From NCBI GenBank assembly GCA_012729395.1, contig JAAYDF010000245.1:1-55126 (forward strand): a DNA stretch of 55,126 nt, given 5' to 3'. Shown one piece after another: positions 45,464 to 53,866 of the stretch (position 1 is its first letter; each line of letters starts with the position of its first letter). This stretch comes from Phycisphaerae bacterium. Its GTDB lineage: Bacteria > Planctomycetota > Phycisphaerae > UBA1845 > PWPN01. The notes under the pieces were generated by a model. That model saw only the letters and a program-made list of their open reading frames with translations, ran no database searches and was not told the origin of the DNA. A program made the translations under genes and the position numbers.

Positions 45464-46459
45464 ATGCATCGGATCTTGATTATCGGCGTGGGCTCCATCG
45501 GGGAGCGACATCTGCGCACCTTCAAGGCCACCAACCGGGCCGAGTTGTGCCTCTGCGAAACCGGTGAGCAGCTTCGCCGGACCGTGGCCGATCGCTACGG
45601 CGTCACGCGGGTTTTTGCCAACCTGGACGAGGCCCTGGGCGATCGGTGCTTCGACGCGGCCGTGGTCTGTGTGCCTTCGCATCTGCACATTCCCATGGCC
45701 CGGCAACTGGTCGACGCGGGCGTGCATGTATTCATTGAGAAGCCTCTCAGCCTCAACCTCGACGGCATCGACGAACTCATGCGACGCATCGACGAGCAGG
45801 GGGTCAAGGCCGCCGTGGCGTATACCTACCGTTCGCACCCCGCGCTGCGCTCGATGAAACAGGCGATCATCGAGGGACGCTTCGGGCGTCCGGTGCAGGT
45901 TGTGTCGACGTGGGGCCAGCACTTCCCCAAGTACCGGCCCGCGTATCGGCAGATTTACTACACCAGCCGAGCCACCGGCGGCGGGGCCATTCAGGACGTG
46001 CTCACCCATGCGATCAACGCCGGTGAGTTCCTCGTCGGGCCGATCGACCGCATCGTCGCTGACGCCGCCCACCAGGTGCTCGAAGGCGTTGAGGTCGAGG
46101 ATACCGTGCATGTCATCGCCCGCCACGGGTCGGTCATGGGTTGTTACAGCCTGAACCAACACCAGGCGCCCAACGAGAACACCATCACGGTCATTTGCGA
46201 GCGGGGCACCGCCCGTTTCGATCTCAACCACGCCCGGTGGCAATCAATGACTGAGCCGGAGGGCGGCTGGAAGACGGAGTTCCAGTTCTCGCGAGAGCGG
46301 GACGACATCTTCGTTCACCAGGCACACCTGTTCATGGACTATCTGGAGGGTAAGAGCGGGCCGGCCTGTACCGTCGCCGAGGGATGGCAGACCCTGCGGG
46401 TCAATCTCACCGTTTTGGGGGCCGCGTTCAACCCGCCTTGGGTGCCACTTGTGGGCTGA
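45464..46459 (+). CDS. Gfo/Idh/MocA-family oxidoreductase
   Basis: The 331-residue protein follows GGAGG (about 9 bases). The N-terminal Rossmann motif GVGSIGERHL is at 7-16, and IEKPLS around 94-99 provides the family lysine. The C-terminal beta-sheet domain has the usual GGGAIQDVLTHAIN pattern. Enzymes of this type oxidise inositols, sugars or sugar acids with NAD(P). It is the middle gene of the aldolase-Gfo/Idh-SDR operon. Confidence 0.93.
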   Translation: MHRILIIGVGSIGERHLRTFKATNRAELCLCETGEQLRRTVADRYGVTRVFANLDEALGDRCFDAAVVCVPSHLHIPMARQLVDAGVHVFIEKPLSLNLDGIDELMRRIDEQGVKAAVAYTYRSHPALRSMKQAIIEGRFGRPVQVVSTWGQHFPKYRPAYRQIYYTSRATGGGAIQDVLTHAINAGEFLVGPIDRIVADAAHQVLEGVEVEDTVHVIARHGSVMGCYSLNQHQAPNENTITVICERGTARFDLNHARWQSMTEPEGGWKTEFQFSRERDDIFVHQAHLFMDYLEGKSGPACTVAEGWQTLRVNLTVLGAAFNPPWVPLVG

Positions 46460-46477
46460 TCGTGGGAGACTTCGCTG

Positions 46478-47287
46478 ATGAGTGAATCCGCACGCAACGA
46501 GCCGACCGTTCCGCAATTGTTCGATCTGACCGGTCAGGTCGCCCTGGTCACCGGAGCGACGGGCTACTTGGGGCAAGCTCTCAGCCGGGCCCTGGCCGAG
46601 GCCGGCGCCAGCGTGGTCATCTCGAGCCGTGACCAGGCCCGGGCTGACGAGGCCGCCGCCCAACTACCCGTGGTCGGCCAAGCCTGCCACCACGGCGTGG
46701 TCCTCGACTATATGGATGCCGCCTCAATCGAGCAGGGCGTCGCCCAGGCTATTCGTGTCGCCGGCCGAATCGATATCCTCGTCAACAACGGCTACGAGCG
46801 GGTCACTTCCGACTGGCGCGACGTGACCGCCGAGCAGTTCACCCGCCAACTCTCCAACGCCACCGGATGTTTCATCCTTGCGCGGCTCATCCGTCAGCAC
46901 GCCGTGGAGCGCGGTGGGGGAGCGAGCATCATCATGCTGGGCTCGATGTACGGCCTGGTTGGCTCGTACCCGGACGCATATGTCGACGTACCCATGTCCA
47001 GCCCGGTCGCCTATCACGCCCTCAAGGGCGGTATTCTCTCGATGACCCGGCATCTGGCGGTCTACTGGGCCAAGGACGGCGTACGCGTGAACTGCCTGTC
47101 GCCGGGCCCGTTCCCCGCCCCTGCGGTGAGCCCCAAGATGGTCGAGCGGCTCTCCGGAAAAAGTCCCATGCGCCGCATGGGGCGGCCCTGGGAACTCAAA
47201 GGGGCGGTTGTCTTCCTGGCCAGCGACGCCAGCAGCTACATGACCGGAGCCAACCTGATCGTTGACGGCGGCTGGTCTGCCTGGTGA
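46478..47287 (+). CDS. Short-chain dehydrogenase/reductase (SDR)
   Basis: The 269-residue protein has VTGATGYLGQ (about 24-33), NNGYERV in the usual NNAG position, catalytic Ser in LGSMYG, and AYHALKGG with Tyr and Lys. The ending GRPWELKGAVVFLASDASSYMTG is a typical classical SDR. It differs at NNAG by a Tyr-containing NNGYE. It would oxidise or reduce a hydroxyl/carbonyl in the pathway started by the aldolase. It is 18 bases from the Gfo/Idh gene. Confidence 0.93.
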   Translation: MSESARNEPTVPQLFDLTGQVALVTGATGYLGQALSRALAEAGASVVISSRDQARADEAAAQLPVVGQACHHGVVLDYMDAASIEQGVAQAIRVAGRIDILVNNGYERVTSDWRDVTAEQFTRQLSNATGCFILARLIRQHAVERGGGASIIMLGSMYGLVGSYPDAYVDVPMSSPVAYHALKGGILSMTRHLAVYWAKDGVRVNCLSPGPFPAPAVSPKMVERLSGKSPMRRMGRPWELKGAVVFLASDASSYMTGANLIVDGGWSAW

Positions 47288-47644
47288 ACCCGCCGGTTGG
47301 CGGCCGCATGCAGTCCCTGTCGTCATGAGTGAGCCGTCTGCCTCTCTAAGTTCTTTTTTTGTAAATAGTTGCGTCGCCTGACGCGTGGCCGGTGGGCTCT
47401 TGTCCTTCGCACGCGGCGGCGGGAGCGGGCACTTTCCCATGTGCGATCCGGGTGACCGTTCGCAGCCCTACTCGCCGACGGCCCTGTCCCCTACAATCTA
47501 ACAGGTTATGTGCGGTCGGCTATGGCAAGTTCTTGGGCTGCGGGTTTGCTTTGCCAACGGCATGTGGTATAATTGTGTTGACAAGTCAGCGTGTTGTGCC
47601 GACAATTGAGCAGATGGACAGGGGTACCAGACGAGGACCCACAC
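47288..47644. other. Intergenic region with promoter
   Basis: The gap begins after the SDR operon and includes a T-run near 47358-47364 without a clear stem. A strong extended -10 promoter is at 47545-47573. No gene is seen. Confidence 0.55.
47545..47573 (+). promoter_or_regulatory. Extended -10 promoter before the second pseudopilin gene
   Basis: TGGTATAAT (47565-47573) is a perfect -10 box with a TG extension. The -35 region is weak (TTTGCT at 47545-47550, 17-base spacer). It is about 75 bases before the pseudopilin start. Confidence 0.6.
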
Positions 47645-48625
47645 ATGTCGCATACACGGTCAGTTCGGCGGACAAGGTCAAAGCGAGGGACGCTGCTGGC
47701 GGTTGACCAGACCGGCGGGGCGCGGCCCAAGCCTCGGGCCTTTACCTTGATTGAGGTTTTGGTTGTGGTGGCGATCATCGCTTTGCTGATCGCCGTGCTG
47801 CTGCCATCGTTGCGCCAAGCCCGAGAACAAGCCCGGCGCGTCATTTGCGGCACCAATATGCGCACCTGCTTCCAGGCGCTGGTGATGTATGGTGCAAGCA
47901 ACAAGGATTTCTTCCCCTACGACGACAGTCAACGAGAGGAGGAGGACACCGCCGAGTTTGTCAATGGGGGTGCCAACGCCTGGGAGTTTTTCCACCGCTA
48001 TGTGCAGAAGGGCATCCCCCTCGAGTTCAGGGATTGGTCGAAGTGTCTAACCGCCCCGCGGCCTCCTTCCGCGAGCACCTACTATGCTTGGCTGGAATGG
48101 TACACCTGCCCCAGCGACCAGTACTATCACATCTCGCCCAGCAAGAAGGCAGGTTTGCCGGACGGCAAGACCCACGTTGAGTACATGTTGAGCTACTGCA
48201 TAGCCACGGATATCCCGTTCGTGGTGCCGCGGCGGCCGGACGGGACCAGGATCGGTGTTGACATCATGGGTATTCGGCGGCAGTCTTCGGTGAAGCCGCC
48301 TTCGGGCAAGATTCTCTTCACTGAGGCGGGCGATGATGTGGCAGACATGTCGACCGCTCCTTGGGAGATGGCTGATCGCAACGGGCCGCCTCGTCCGCTG
48401 AATCAGATCGGCATCCAGAGGCAGCATCGGGGCAGTGGTTCGTCGGGAAGTAATATCGTGTACATGGATGGAAGCGTTCGTTACCATCAGGCCCTGCTGA
48501 ACTCACCGCCATGGTACGGTCTTCCGCCTTCGAGCGCGGGTCTGTTCGACAATGTCCCGCTCACGAGGTTGCATGCGTCCCTGCAGAAGCGCGAGGAGCC
48601 GAGGCCGCCGGACTATGCCTATTGA
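47645..48625 (+). CDS. Type II secretion/pseudopilin-like protein, second copy
   Basis: The 326-residue protein starts at ATG 47645 after GAGG. A basic 30-residue leader precedes [18 protein letters not shown], with cleavage expected before Phe33 and Glu37 in the pilin position. The soluble part ends with [14 protein letters not shown], a typical planctomycete pseudopilin signature. It differs from the first copy in its long leader and in most of the C-terminal domain. The gene is alone, with its own promoter upstream and a terminator 140 bases downstream. Confidence 0.88.
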   Translation: MSHTRSVRRTRSKRGTLLAVDQTGGARPKPRAFTLIEVLVVVAIIALLIAVLLPSLRQAREQARRVICGTNMRTCFQALVMYGASNKDFFPYDDSQREEEDTAEFVNGGANAWEFFHRYVQKGIPLEFRDWSKCLTAPRPPSASTYYAWLEWYTCPSDQYYHISPSKKAGLPDGKTHVEYMLSYCIATDIPFVVPRRPDGTRIGVDIMGIRRQSSVKPPSGKILFTEAGDDVADMSTAPWEMADRNGPPRPLNQIGIQRQHRGSGSSGSNIVYMDGSVRYHQALLNSPPWYGLPPSSAGLFDNVPLTRLHASLQKREEPRPPDYAY

Positions 48626-49073
48626 TTGGCCGGCCCGCGTGGTCGAGCGGGGCATTGGCGCGTAGCAGATGCAGGGCGGTGGCTTGCCCAATGGCTGTCG
48701 CGCGGCGAGCGGGCCCCGTCGAACAACATGATTTCTAGCGGCTGTTTGATCACCCCACCAGGGGAGCTCCGGGCACGTGTGGTCCGGGGCTCCTTTTTTT
48801 TCACATCTTGATTTGGGCTGCCGAATGCGGTATTGTTACCAGACTTCCAGCTCGCTGTGTCAACAATCCGGCTTGGCGTTGCGTTCGGCGGCGTCGAGGA
48901 GGTGAGAAACAAGCGATGATCCAGCCGTGTTTCCCATACTTGCCGGGCAATCTCATCGATGGTGGTTTGCGGCGGCAGGCGTGGGTGGCGGCACTGGCTG
49001 TGTCTTCCTACTCACAACCAAGATCCCCCCATGCTGTGTCATGCGGCAGGGGGGGCAGGGGGGCCGCGACGCG
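48626..49073. other. Intergenic region with terminator
   Basis: The 448 bases between the pseudopilin and symporter genes contain a clear intrinsic terminator (48763-48801). The rest, including a GTGGTCGAGCGG stretch at 48637, does not form a tRNA. A G-run near 49048-49065 precedes the symporter start. Confidence 0.6.
48763..48801 (+). terminator. Rho-independent terminator
   Basis: Arms GGAGCTCCGG (48763-48772) and CCGGGGCTCC (48784-48793) pair with one mismatch around an 11-base loop. Eight T residues follow (48794-48801). It closes the pseudopilin transcript and isolates the next operon. Confidence 0.9.
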
Positions 49074-51095
49074 ATGAACATGCACCTGATCGATTGGGTG
49101 ATCGTGGCGGCGGTGCTGTCGGTGTTGATCTTGATCGTCACCAGCACCAGGAAACACATGCACGGGGTGAGCGGTTTTCTGGCGGCCGACCGGTGCGGCG
49201 GACGGTATCTATTATGCATTTCGGAGGGCATTGCCGGGCTGGGGGCGGTGACACTGCTGGCGTTTTGGCAGCAGTACACGAAGACGGGCTTCACGGGCAT
49301 CTGGTGGAGTCTGCCCAACTGGCCGCTGCTGTTTGTGTTGGCTTTGAGCGGCTGGGTGCTCTATCGCTATCGGCAGACGCGGGCCCTGACGCTGGCCCAG
49401 TTTCTGGAGATGCGGTACAGCCGCAACTTTCGGGTGTACGCGGGCATGCTGGCCTTTCTGTCCGGGGTCATCAACTACGGCGTGTTTCCGGGCTTGAACG
49501 CCCGGCTGTTCATCCACTTTTGCGGTTTGCCGGAGCAATTCGATGTGGCGGGCGCGCAGATCCCGACTTTCCCCGTGGTGATGGCCTTGCTGCTGGGTCT
49601 GGCCCTGTTCTTCACCTTCATGGGTGGGCAGATCGCGATCATGCTCAGCAACTTTTTCCAGGGCGTGCTGTGCATGATTGTGCTGGTGGTGGCTGCCCTG
49701 GTGGTTTACGTCAAGGTGGGGTGGCCCCATATCGGCGAGGGCTTGGCGACGGCCCCGGCGAACCAGTCGTTGGTCAATCCGTTCAAGACGAGCGAGATTG
49801 AAGGCTTCAACATGTGGTTCTTCCTGATCCAGTACTTCCTGTGGTTTTACCAGTGGAAGGCCTGGCAGGGCACGCAGGCGTACAACGCCTCGGCGAAGAC
49901 GCCGCACGAAGCCAAGATGGCCCAGATCCTGGGCATGTGGCGGTACTTCGCTCAGGAGATGCTGGTTCCGATTTTCGCCATTTGCGCGTTGGCGTTTCTG
50001 GTGCACGCGGACTTCGCCTCGGAAGCGGCGTCGGTCAAGCAGACATTGGCCCAGATGGGCAGCGAGAAGCTTCAGACGCAGATGACAGTTCCGATTGTCC
50101 TCGGGAAGATACTGCCGGTCGGCATCATGGGAGCCCTCACGGTGGTGATCCTGGCGGCGGCGGTGAGCACGGACGAATCGTACCTGCATTCGTGGGGCAG
50201 TATTTTCATCCAGGATGTGGTCATGCCCCTGCGGAGAACGCCGCTGAGCCCGGAGGCTCACCTCTGGTGCCTGCGTCTTTCGATCTGCGGGGTGGCCCTG
50301 TTCGCATTTGTTTTCAGCATGTACTTCAGCATGACGGATTACATCCGCATGTTTTTCGCGGTGACGGGGGCGATTTACCTGGGCGGGGCGGGTTGTTGCA
50401 TCATCGGCGGGCTGTATACGCGACTGGGTACGACGACGGCGGCGTGGGCGGTGATGATCGTGGCCCCGATCATGGCGGTGGTGAATATCTTGTGCGGGCA
50501 GATCGTGGCCGCGGATCCTGCCGCCCGTGGGCTGATGCCCTGGCTGCAGTCCGCGCTCTACCCATTGGGAGGCCTCGGTGAAATCATTCGGGGGATCGGC
50601 CGTATCGATGGGCAGGTGGCTTCGTTCCACATCAGCGCGGCCGCCATCGCGACCTACGTACTCGTGTCGTTGCTTTCGTACCGGGGGAAGTTTGACCTGG
50701 ACCGCATGCTGCATCGCGGTCGGCACGCCGTCGCCGAGGACATCGCCAAGGGCGGCGCGGAGATGACCGGGTTGGCCAAGTGGTTGGGCATCACCAGGGA
50801 TTTCACCCCCTGGGATAAGGTGATCTACTATGGTTCGGTGGGGTGGATGGTCCTTTGGGCGGTGGTGTTCGCCCTGGGGGTCTACTACCACTATCTGATT
50901 ACCGAGATTCCCGACGCGCTCTGGAGTTCCTTCTGGAGGATGATCATCTGGCTCGCCCTGATACTCGGGTTTGTGGTTACGGTCTGGTTCCTGATCGGGG
51001 GCGTTCGGGATGTCAAGGAGATGATCCATCTGCTGCGGACGCGCGTGCAGGATGAGACTGACGATGGCCGAGTTGTTCACGAGGAAGAGGTGTGA
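49074..51095 (+). CDS. Large sodium:solute symporter-like transporter
   Basis: The start MNMHLIDWVIV at 49074 gives 673 residues; the frame begins earlier (48927) without a matching N-terminus. It has about 14 hydrophobic segments with SSS features such as AGLGAVTLLAFWQQY, GALTVVILAAAVSTDESYLHSWGSIF and FSGVINYGVFPGLNARL. The long C-terminal part (from about 560) has one additional hairpin and an acidic tail. Imported solute is unknown. Its TGA overlaps the GTG of the next gene (GTGA). Confidence 0.88.
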   Translation: MNMHLIDWVIVAAVLSVLILIVTSTRKHMHGVSGFLAADRCGGRYLLCISEGIAGLGAVTLLAFWQQYTKTGFTGIWWSLPNWPLLFVLALSGWVLYRYRQTRALTLAQFLEMRYSRNFRVYAGMLAFLSGVINYGVFPGLNARLFIHFCGLPEQFDVAGAQIPTFPVVMALLLGLALFFTFMGGQIAIMLSNFFQGVLCMIVLVVAALVVYVKVGWPHIGEGLATAPANQSLVNPFKTSEIEGFNMWFFLIQYFLWFYQWKAWQGTQAYNASAKTPHEAKMAQILGMWRYFAQEMLVPIFAICALAFLVHADFASEAASVKQTLAQMGSEKLQTQMTVPIVLGKILPVGIMGALTVVILAAAVSTDESYLHSWGSIFIQDVVMPLRRTPLSPEAHLWCLRLSICGVALFAFVFSMYFSMTDYIRMFFAVTGAIYLGGAGCCIIGGLYTRLGTTTAAWAVMIVAPIMAVVNILCGQIVAADPAARGLMPWLQSALYPLGGLGEIIRGIGRIDGQVASFHISAAAIATYVLVSLLSYRGKFDLDRMLHRGRHAVAEDIAKGGAEMTGLAKWLGITRDFTPWDKVIYYGSVGWMVLWAVVFALGVYYHYLITEIPDALWSSFWRMIIWLALILGFVVTVWFLIGGVRDVKEMIHLLRTRVQDETDDGRVVHEEEV

Positions 51096-52162
51096 GTGTC
51101 ATCGCGATCGGCGAGCGTGTGACCCGGTTCCGGCAGTTTTATGCCCGGGCGAATGATCGGCCGCTCCTGGGTTTCTTCGTCGGGAGCGACTATCCGCTGC
51201 ATCGTTACCCGTGTTCGCGGTCGCTGCCGGAGGACCGCCCGCTGGCGCCGGAGGACTTCCCCGTCGCGGGCTACCTTGACGATTCCGATGCTCTTTTCGC
51301 GCGGCACGAGGCTTGCGGCGGGGACTTCATCTGGAGCGCGAGTGCCTTTTGGGGTATTCCCTGGCTGGAGGCGATTCTGGGTTGCCCGCTGCATGCGGAC
51401 CACGCGACGGGGTCGATTCGCGCGGAGCCTGTGCCGGGCTTCTCAGGGCCTGGGGATATTCCGGCAATGGACCCGGCCGCGTCGTGGCCTGCCAAGGCGG
51501 TGGAGTTCATCGAAGCATTGGCCGAACGAAGTGCCGGGCGGTATCCGATCGGCACGACGCGCATGCGCGGCATCGCCGATCTTCTGGCCGCCCTGTACGG
51601 CAACAGCGAGTTCATCTTCGCCATGATGGACAAGCCCGCGGAGATCCGCGAGGTCTGCCGAAGGTTGACGGATTTGTGGATTGCCTTCGGGCGTATGCAG
51701 CTTGAGCACATTCCGCTTTTTCAAGGCGGAGTGGGCTCGTTCTACTACAACATGTGGGCCCCCACGGGCACCGTATGGCATCAGGAGGACGCGGCCGCAC
51801 TCCTGTCGCCGCCCCTGTACGAGGAGTTCATTCGCGAGCACGATCAGCGGATTGCCGAGTCGTTCTCTGGATGCATCATGCACCAGCACCCGACGCGGTT
51901 CGTGCCGACGGCGGCTTATGTGGAGATGCCGTTCATCGCGTTGGAGCTGCATGTGGACGAGGGCGGTCCCGGTGTCCGGGCGTTGTACGACGCACACATT
52001 CGCATCCTGGCAAGCAAACCGCTGTTGATTTGGGGCCGGCTTTCGCCGGATGATCTGGCCTGGATCTTCTCCAGGTTGCCGGCGGCCGGTCTGGCGGTGA
52101 TGACCGTCGTGGATAGCCCGCAAGAGGCGGACCGAATCTGGGAAAGCTATGTGGGTGAATGA
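51092..52162 (+). CDS. URO-D-fold protein with HQH motif (uroporphyrinogen decarboxylase-like)
   Basis: The 356-residue protein starts with GTG overlapping the symporter stop. It has the URO-D TIM-barrel pattern but lacks the N-terminal arginine pair of HemE, so a true heme enzyme is unlikely. Where MtaA-type methyltransferases have a zinc HxC pair, it has His264-Gln-His266, so a changed metal site is probable. A methyltransferase or decarboxylase acting on the imported compound is possible. It is translationally coupled on both sides (GTGA before, ATGA after). Confidence 0.8.
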   Translation: MSVIAIGERVTRFRQFYARANDRPLLGFFVGSDYPLHRYPCSRSLPEDRPLAPEDFPVAGYLDDSDALFARHEACGGDFIWSASAFWGIPWLEAILGCPLHADHATGSIRAEPVPGFSGPGDIPAMDPAASWPAKAVEFIEALAERSAGRYPIGTTRMRGIADLLAALYGNSEFIFAMMDKPAEIREVCRRLTDLWIAFGRMQLEHIPLFQGGVGSFYYNMWAPTGTVWHQEDAAALLSPPLYEEFIREHDQRIAESFSGCIMHQHPTRFVPTAAYVEMPFIALELHVDEGGPGVRALYDAHIRILASKPLLIWGRLSPDDLAWIFSRLPAAGLAVMTVVDSPQEADRIWESYVGE

Positions 52163-53718
52163 CTATGAGTGACGAGTTTCGCGGAAGCAACGGCCCGGAC
52201 GTATCAGCAAGCATGGATGATCTGCCGATGGGCTCGGCCATCACTGCCGAGGCCCTGGCCCGAGAGAAGGCGTACCTGCACGCGCTCAGGGGTCAGCCAC
52301 TGCCGGCCCGGCTGGGGGGGTACTTCCGGCTCAGCGGACCTGGGTGGATCCAAAGCGCCTTGACCCTGGGCGGAGGGAGCGGCAGCACTTCGCTGTTTGC
52401 CGGCGCCTTGGCGGGTTACGCCCTGCTCTGGGTGCAGCCGACTTCGATGTTCCTCGGCGTAATCATGATGGGAGCGATGGGGTACATGACCCTGTCGACG
52501 GGCATCCGGCCGTTCGACGCGGTGAACCGGTTCGCCCATCCGGTGCTGGGCTACGGCTGGGCGGGGGCGACGCTCATCGCCAACTTCGTCTGGATTTTCG
52601 GGCAGTTCAACGTCTCGTCGTCGGTGATCGGAAACGTGCTGACGGTCGGCGGGGAGTACGCCCCGGGCTTCGCGGCTGCTGTGGGCCGGTACTTCGGTTC
52701 TGCCGAGGCCCCGGCGGGCGAGGCGGCGGCGTTGGGCTTCGGCATGACGGCTTGCCCGATCATCGCCGTGCTTGCTCTGTGGGTCGCCTGGCACTACAGC
52801 TCGGGCTCGCGGGGCGTGCGCTGGTTCGAGAACGCGATGAAGATCTTTGTGGCCGGCATCATCATCTGCTTCGCCATCGTGGTCTTCAAGACGGATACCC
52901 GCTGGGGCGAGGTCTTCCGGGGCTTCACCCGCTTCGACCTGCCCCGCGTGCACGAGACCGATAAGCTTGACGTGGTCATCGGCATGTTCGCCACCGCGGT
53001 AGGGATCAACATGACCTTCCTGTTCCCCTACACGCTGCTGGCCCGCGGTTGGGGGCGGGAGCATCGCGGGCTGGCCCGCTTCGATCTGACGGCGGGGATG
53101 TTCATTCCTTTCGTGTTCGCGGTGAGCTGTCTAGTCATCTCGGCTGGCAACACCCTGCACCAGCGGTTGCCGGAGATCGAGGCTCGCATCGCCGAGATCG
53201 AGGCTGACCCGTCGCTGTCGCCCGTTGAGAAGGCGGATCTCATCCAAACCGCCAAGCGACCGTTGCAGAGCGCCGTTTCGATGTCGCAATCGCTCCAGCC
53301 GTTGCTGGGGGCGAGGATGAGCCACATCGTGTTCGGGATCGGGTTCCTGGGTATGACCACCAGTAGCATCGTGACCATGATGCTGGTCAGCGGGTTCACG
53401 CTGCGGGAGTTGTGCGGCGGTCGGCCCAATGGGCTGGCGTACAAGATCGGGCTGATGATTCCCGGACTGGGGATGTTCAGCCCGTTGGTGTTCGGCAAGC
53501 TGGAGATGTGGCTCATGGTGCCGATCTCGGTCTTCTGTTTCTTCTTCATCCCCATCGCCTACATCACCTTCGCGATCTTGATGAATAGCCGCCGATTCCT
53601 GGGCGATGATCGCCCCAAGGGTCTCAACAGGCTGTTCTGGAACCTGGGTATGGCCCTGGCTATTGCGGTGGTGACCTTCGGCGGTGGGTACAAGGTTTAC
53701 GCCCTGCTGTCGACGTGA
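52159..53718 (+). CDS. Nramp-like (metal/other solute) membrane transporter
   Basis: The 519-residue protein begins with ATG overlapping the URO-D stop. The cytoplasmic N-terminus (1-60) leads to SGPGWIQSALTLGGGSGSTS, the region that in Nramp transporters has the DPGN metal site. About 11 hydrophobic segments are seen. Ser replaces the usual Asp in this motif, so classic Mn or Fe transport is doubtful. It may be an altered member. The coupling to the URO-D gene suggests a joint role. Confidence 0.75.
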   Translation: MTMSDEFRGSNGPDVSASMDDLPMGSAITAEALAREKAYLHALRGQPLPARLGGYFRLSGPGWIQSALTLGGGSGSTSLFAGALAGYALLWVQPTSMFLGVIMMGAMGYMTLSTGIRPFDAVNRFAHPVLGYGWAGATLIANFVWIFGQFNVSSSVIGNVLTVGGEYAPGFAAAVGRYFGSAEAPAGEAAALGFGMTACPIIAVLALWVAWHYSSGSRGVRWFENAMKIFVAGIIICFAIVVFKTDTRWGEVFRGFTRFDLPRVHETDKLDVVIGMFATAVGINMTFLFPYTLLARGWGREHRGLARFDLTAGMFIPFVFAVSCLVISAGNTLHQRLPEIEARIAEIEADPSLSPVEKADLIQTAKRPLQSAVSMSQSLQPLLGARMSHIVFGIGFLGMTTSSIVTMMLVSGFTLRELCGGRPNGLAYKIGLMIPGLGMFSPLVFGKLEMWLMVPISVFCFFFIPIAYITFAILMNSRRFLGDDRPKGLNRLFWNLGMALAIAVVTFGGGYKVYALLST

Positions 53719-53866
53719 TTGGCAATAGGGGGCCGAATCGTCCGAGGACCAAGTCAACTGGTTGATGGCAGGACCGAGTCAACTTGTTGATGGTAGGACC
53801 AAGTCAACTTGTTGATGGACGCGAACGGCAACAAGTTGCCTTGGTCCTGGCGGCAGGGGTACGGGA
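53719..53866. repeat. Tandem 25-bp array and palindrome before the second URO-D-like gene
   Basis: Three 25-base units start at 53745, 53770 and 53795 (core GACCAAGTCAACTTGTTGATGG). The third forms the left arm of a hairpin: GGACCAAGTCAACTTGTTG (53796-53814) pairs with 53829-53847 with one mismatch across a 14-base loop. The structure lies only 20 bases before the next start codon. Confidence 0.9.

Noticed and set aside
48637-48720. tRNA-like stretch with GTGGTCGAGCGG
   Set aside because: Only the D-loop-like part fits. No T-loop GGTTCGAAT or acceptor stem was found.
49212-51080. 622-codon open frame antisense to the large symporter
   Set aside because: Low-complexity His/Arg/Gln-rich translation, a shadow of a membrane protein gene.
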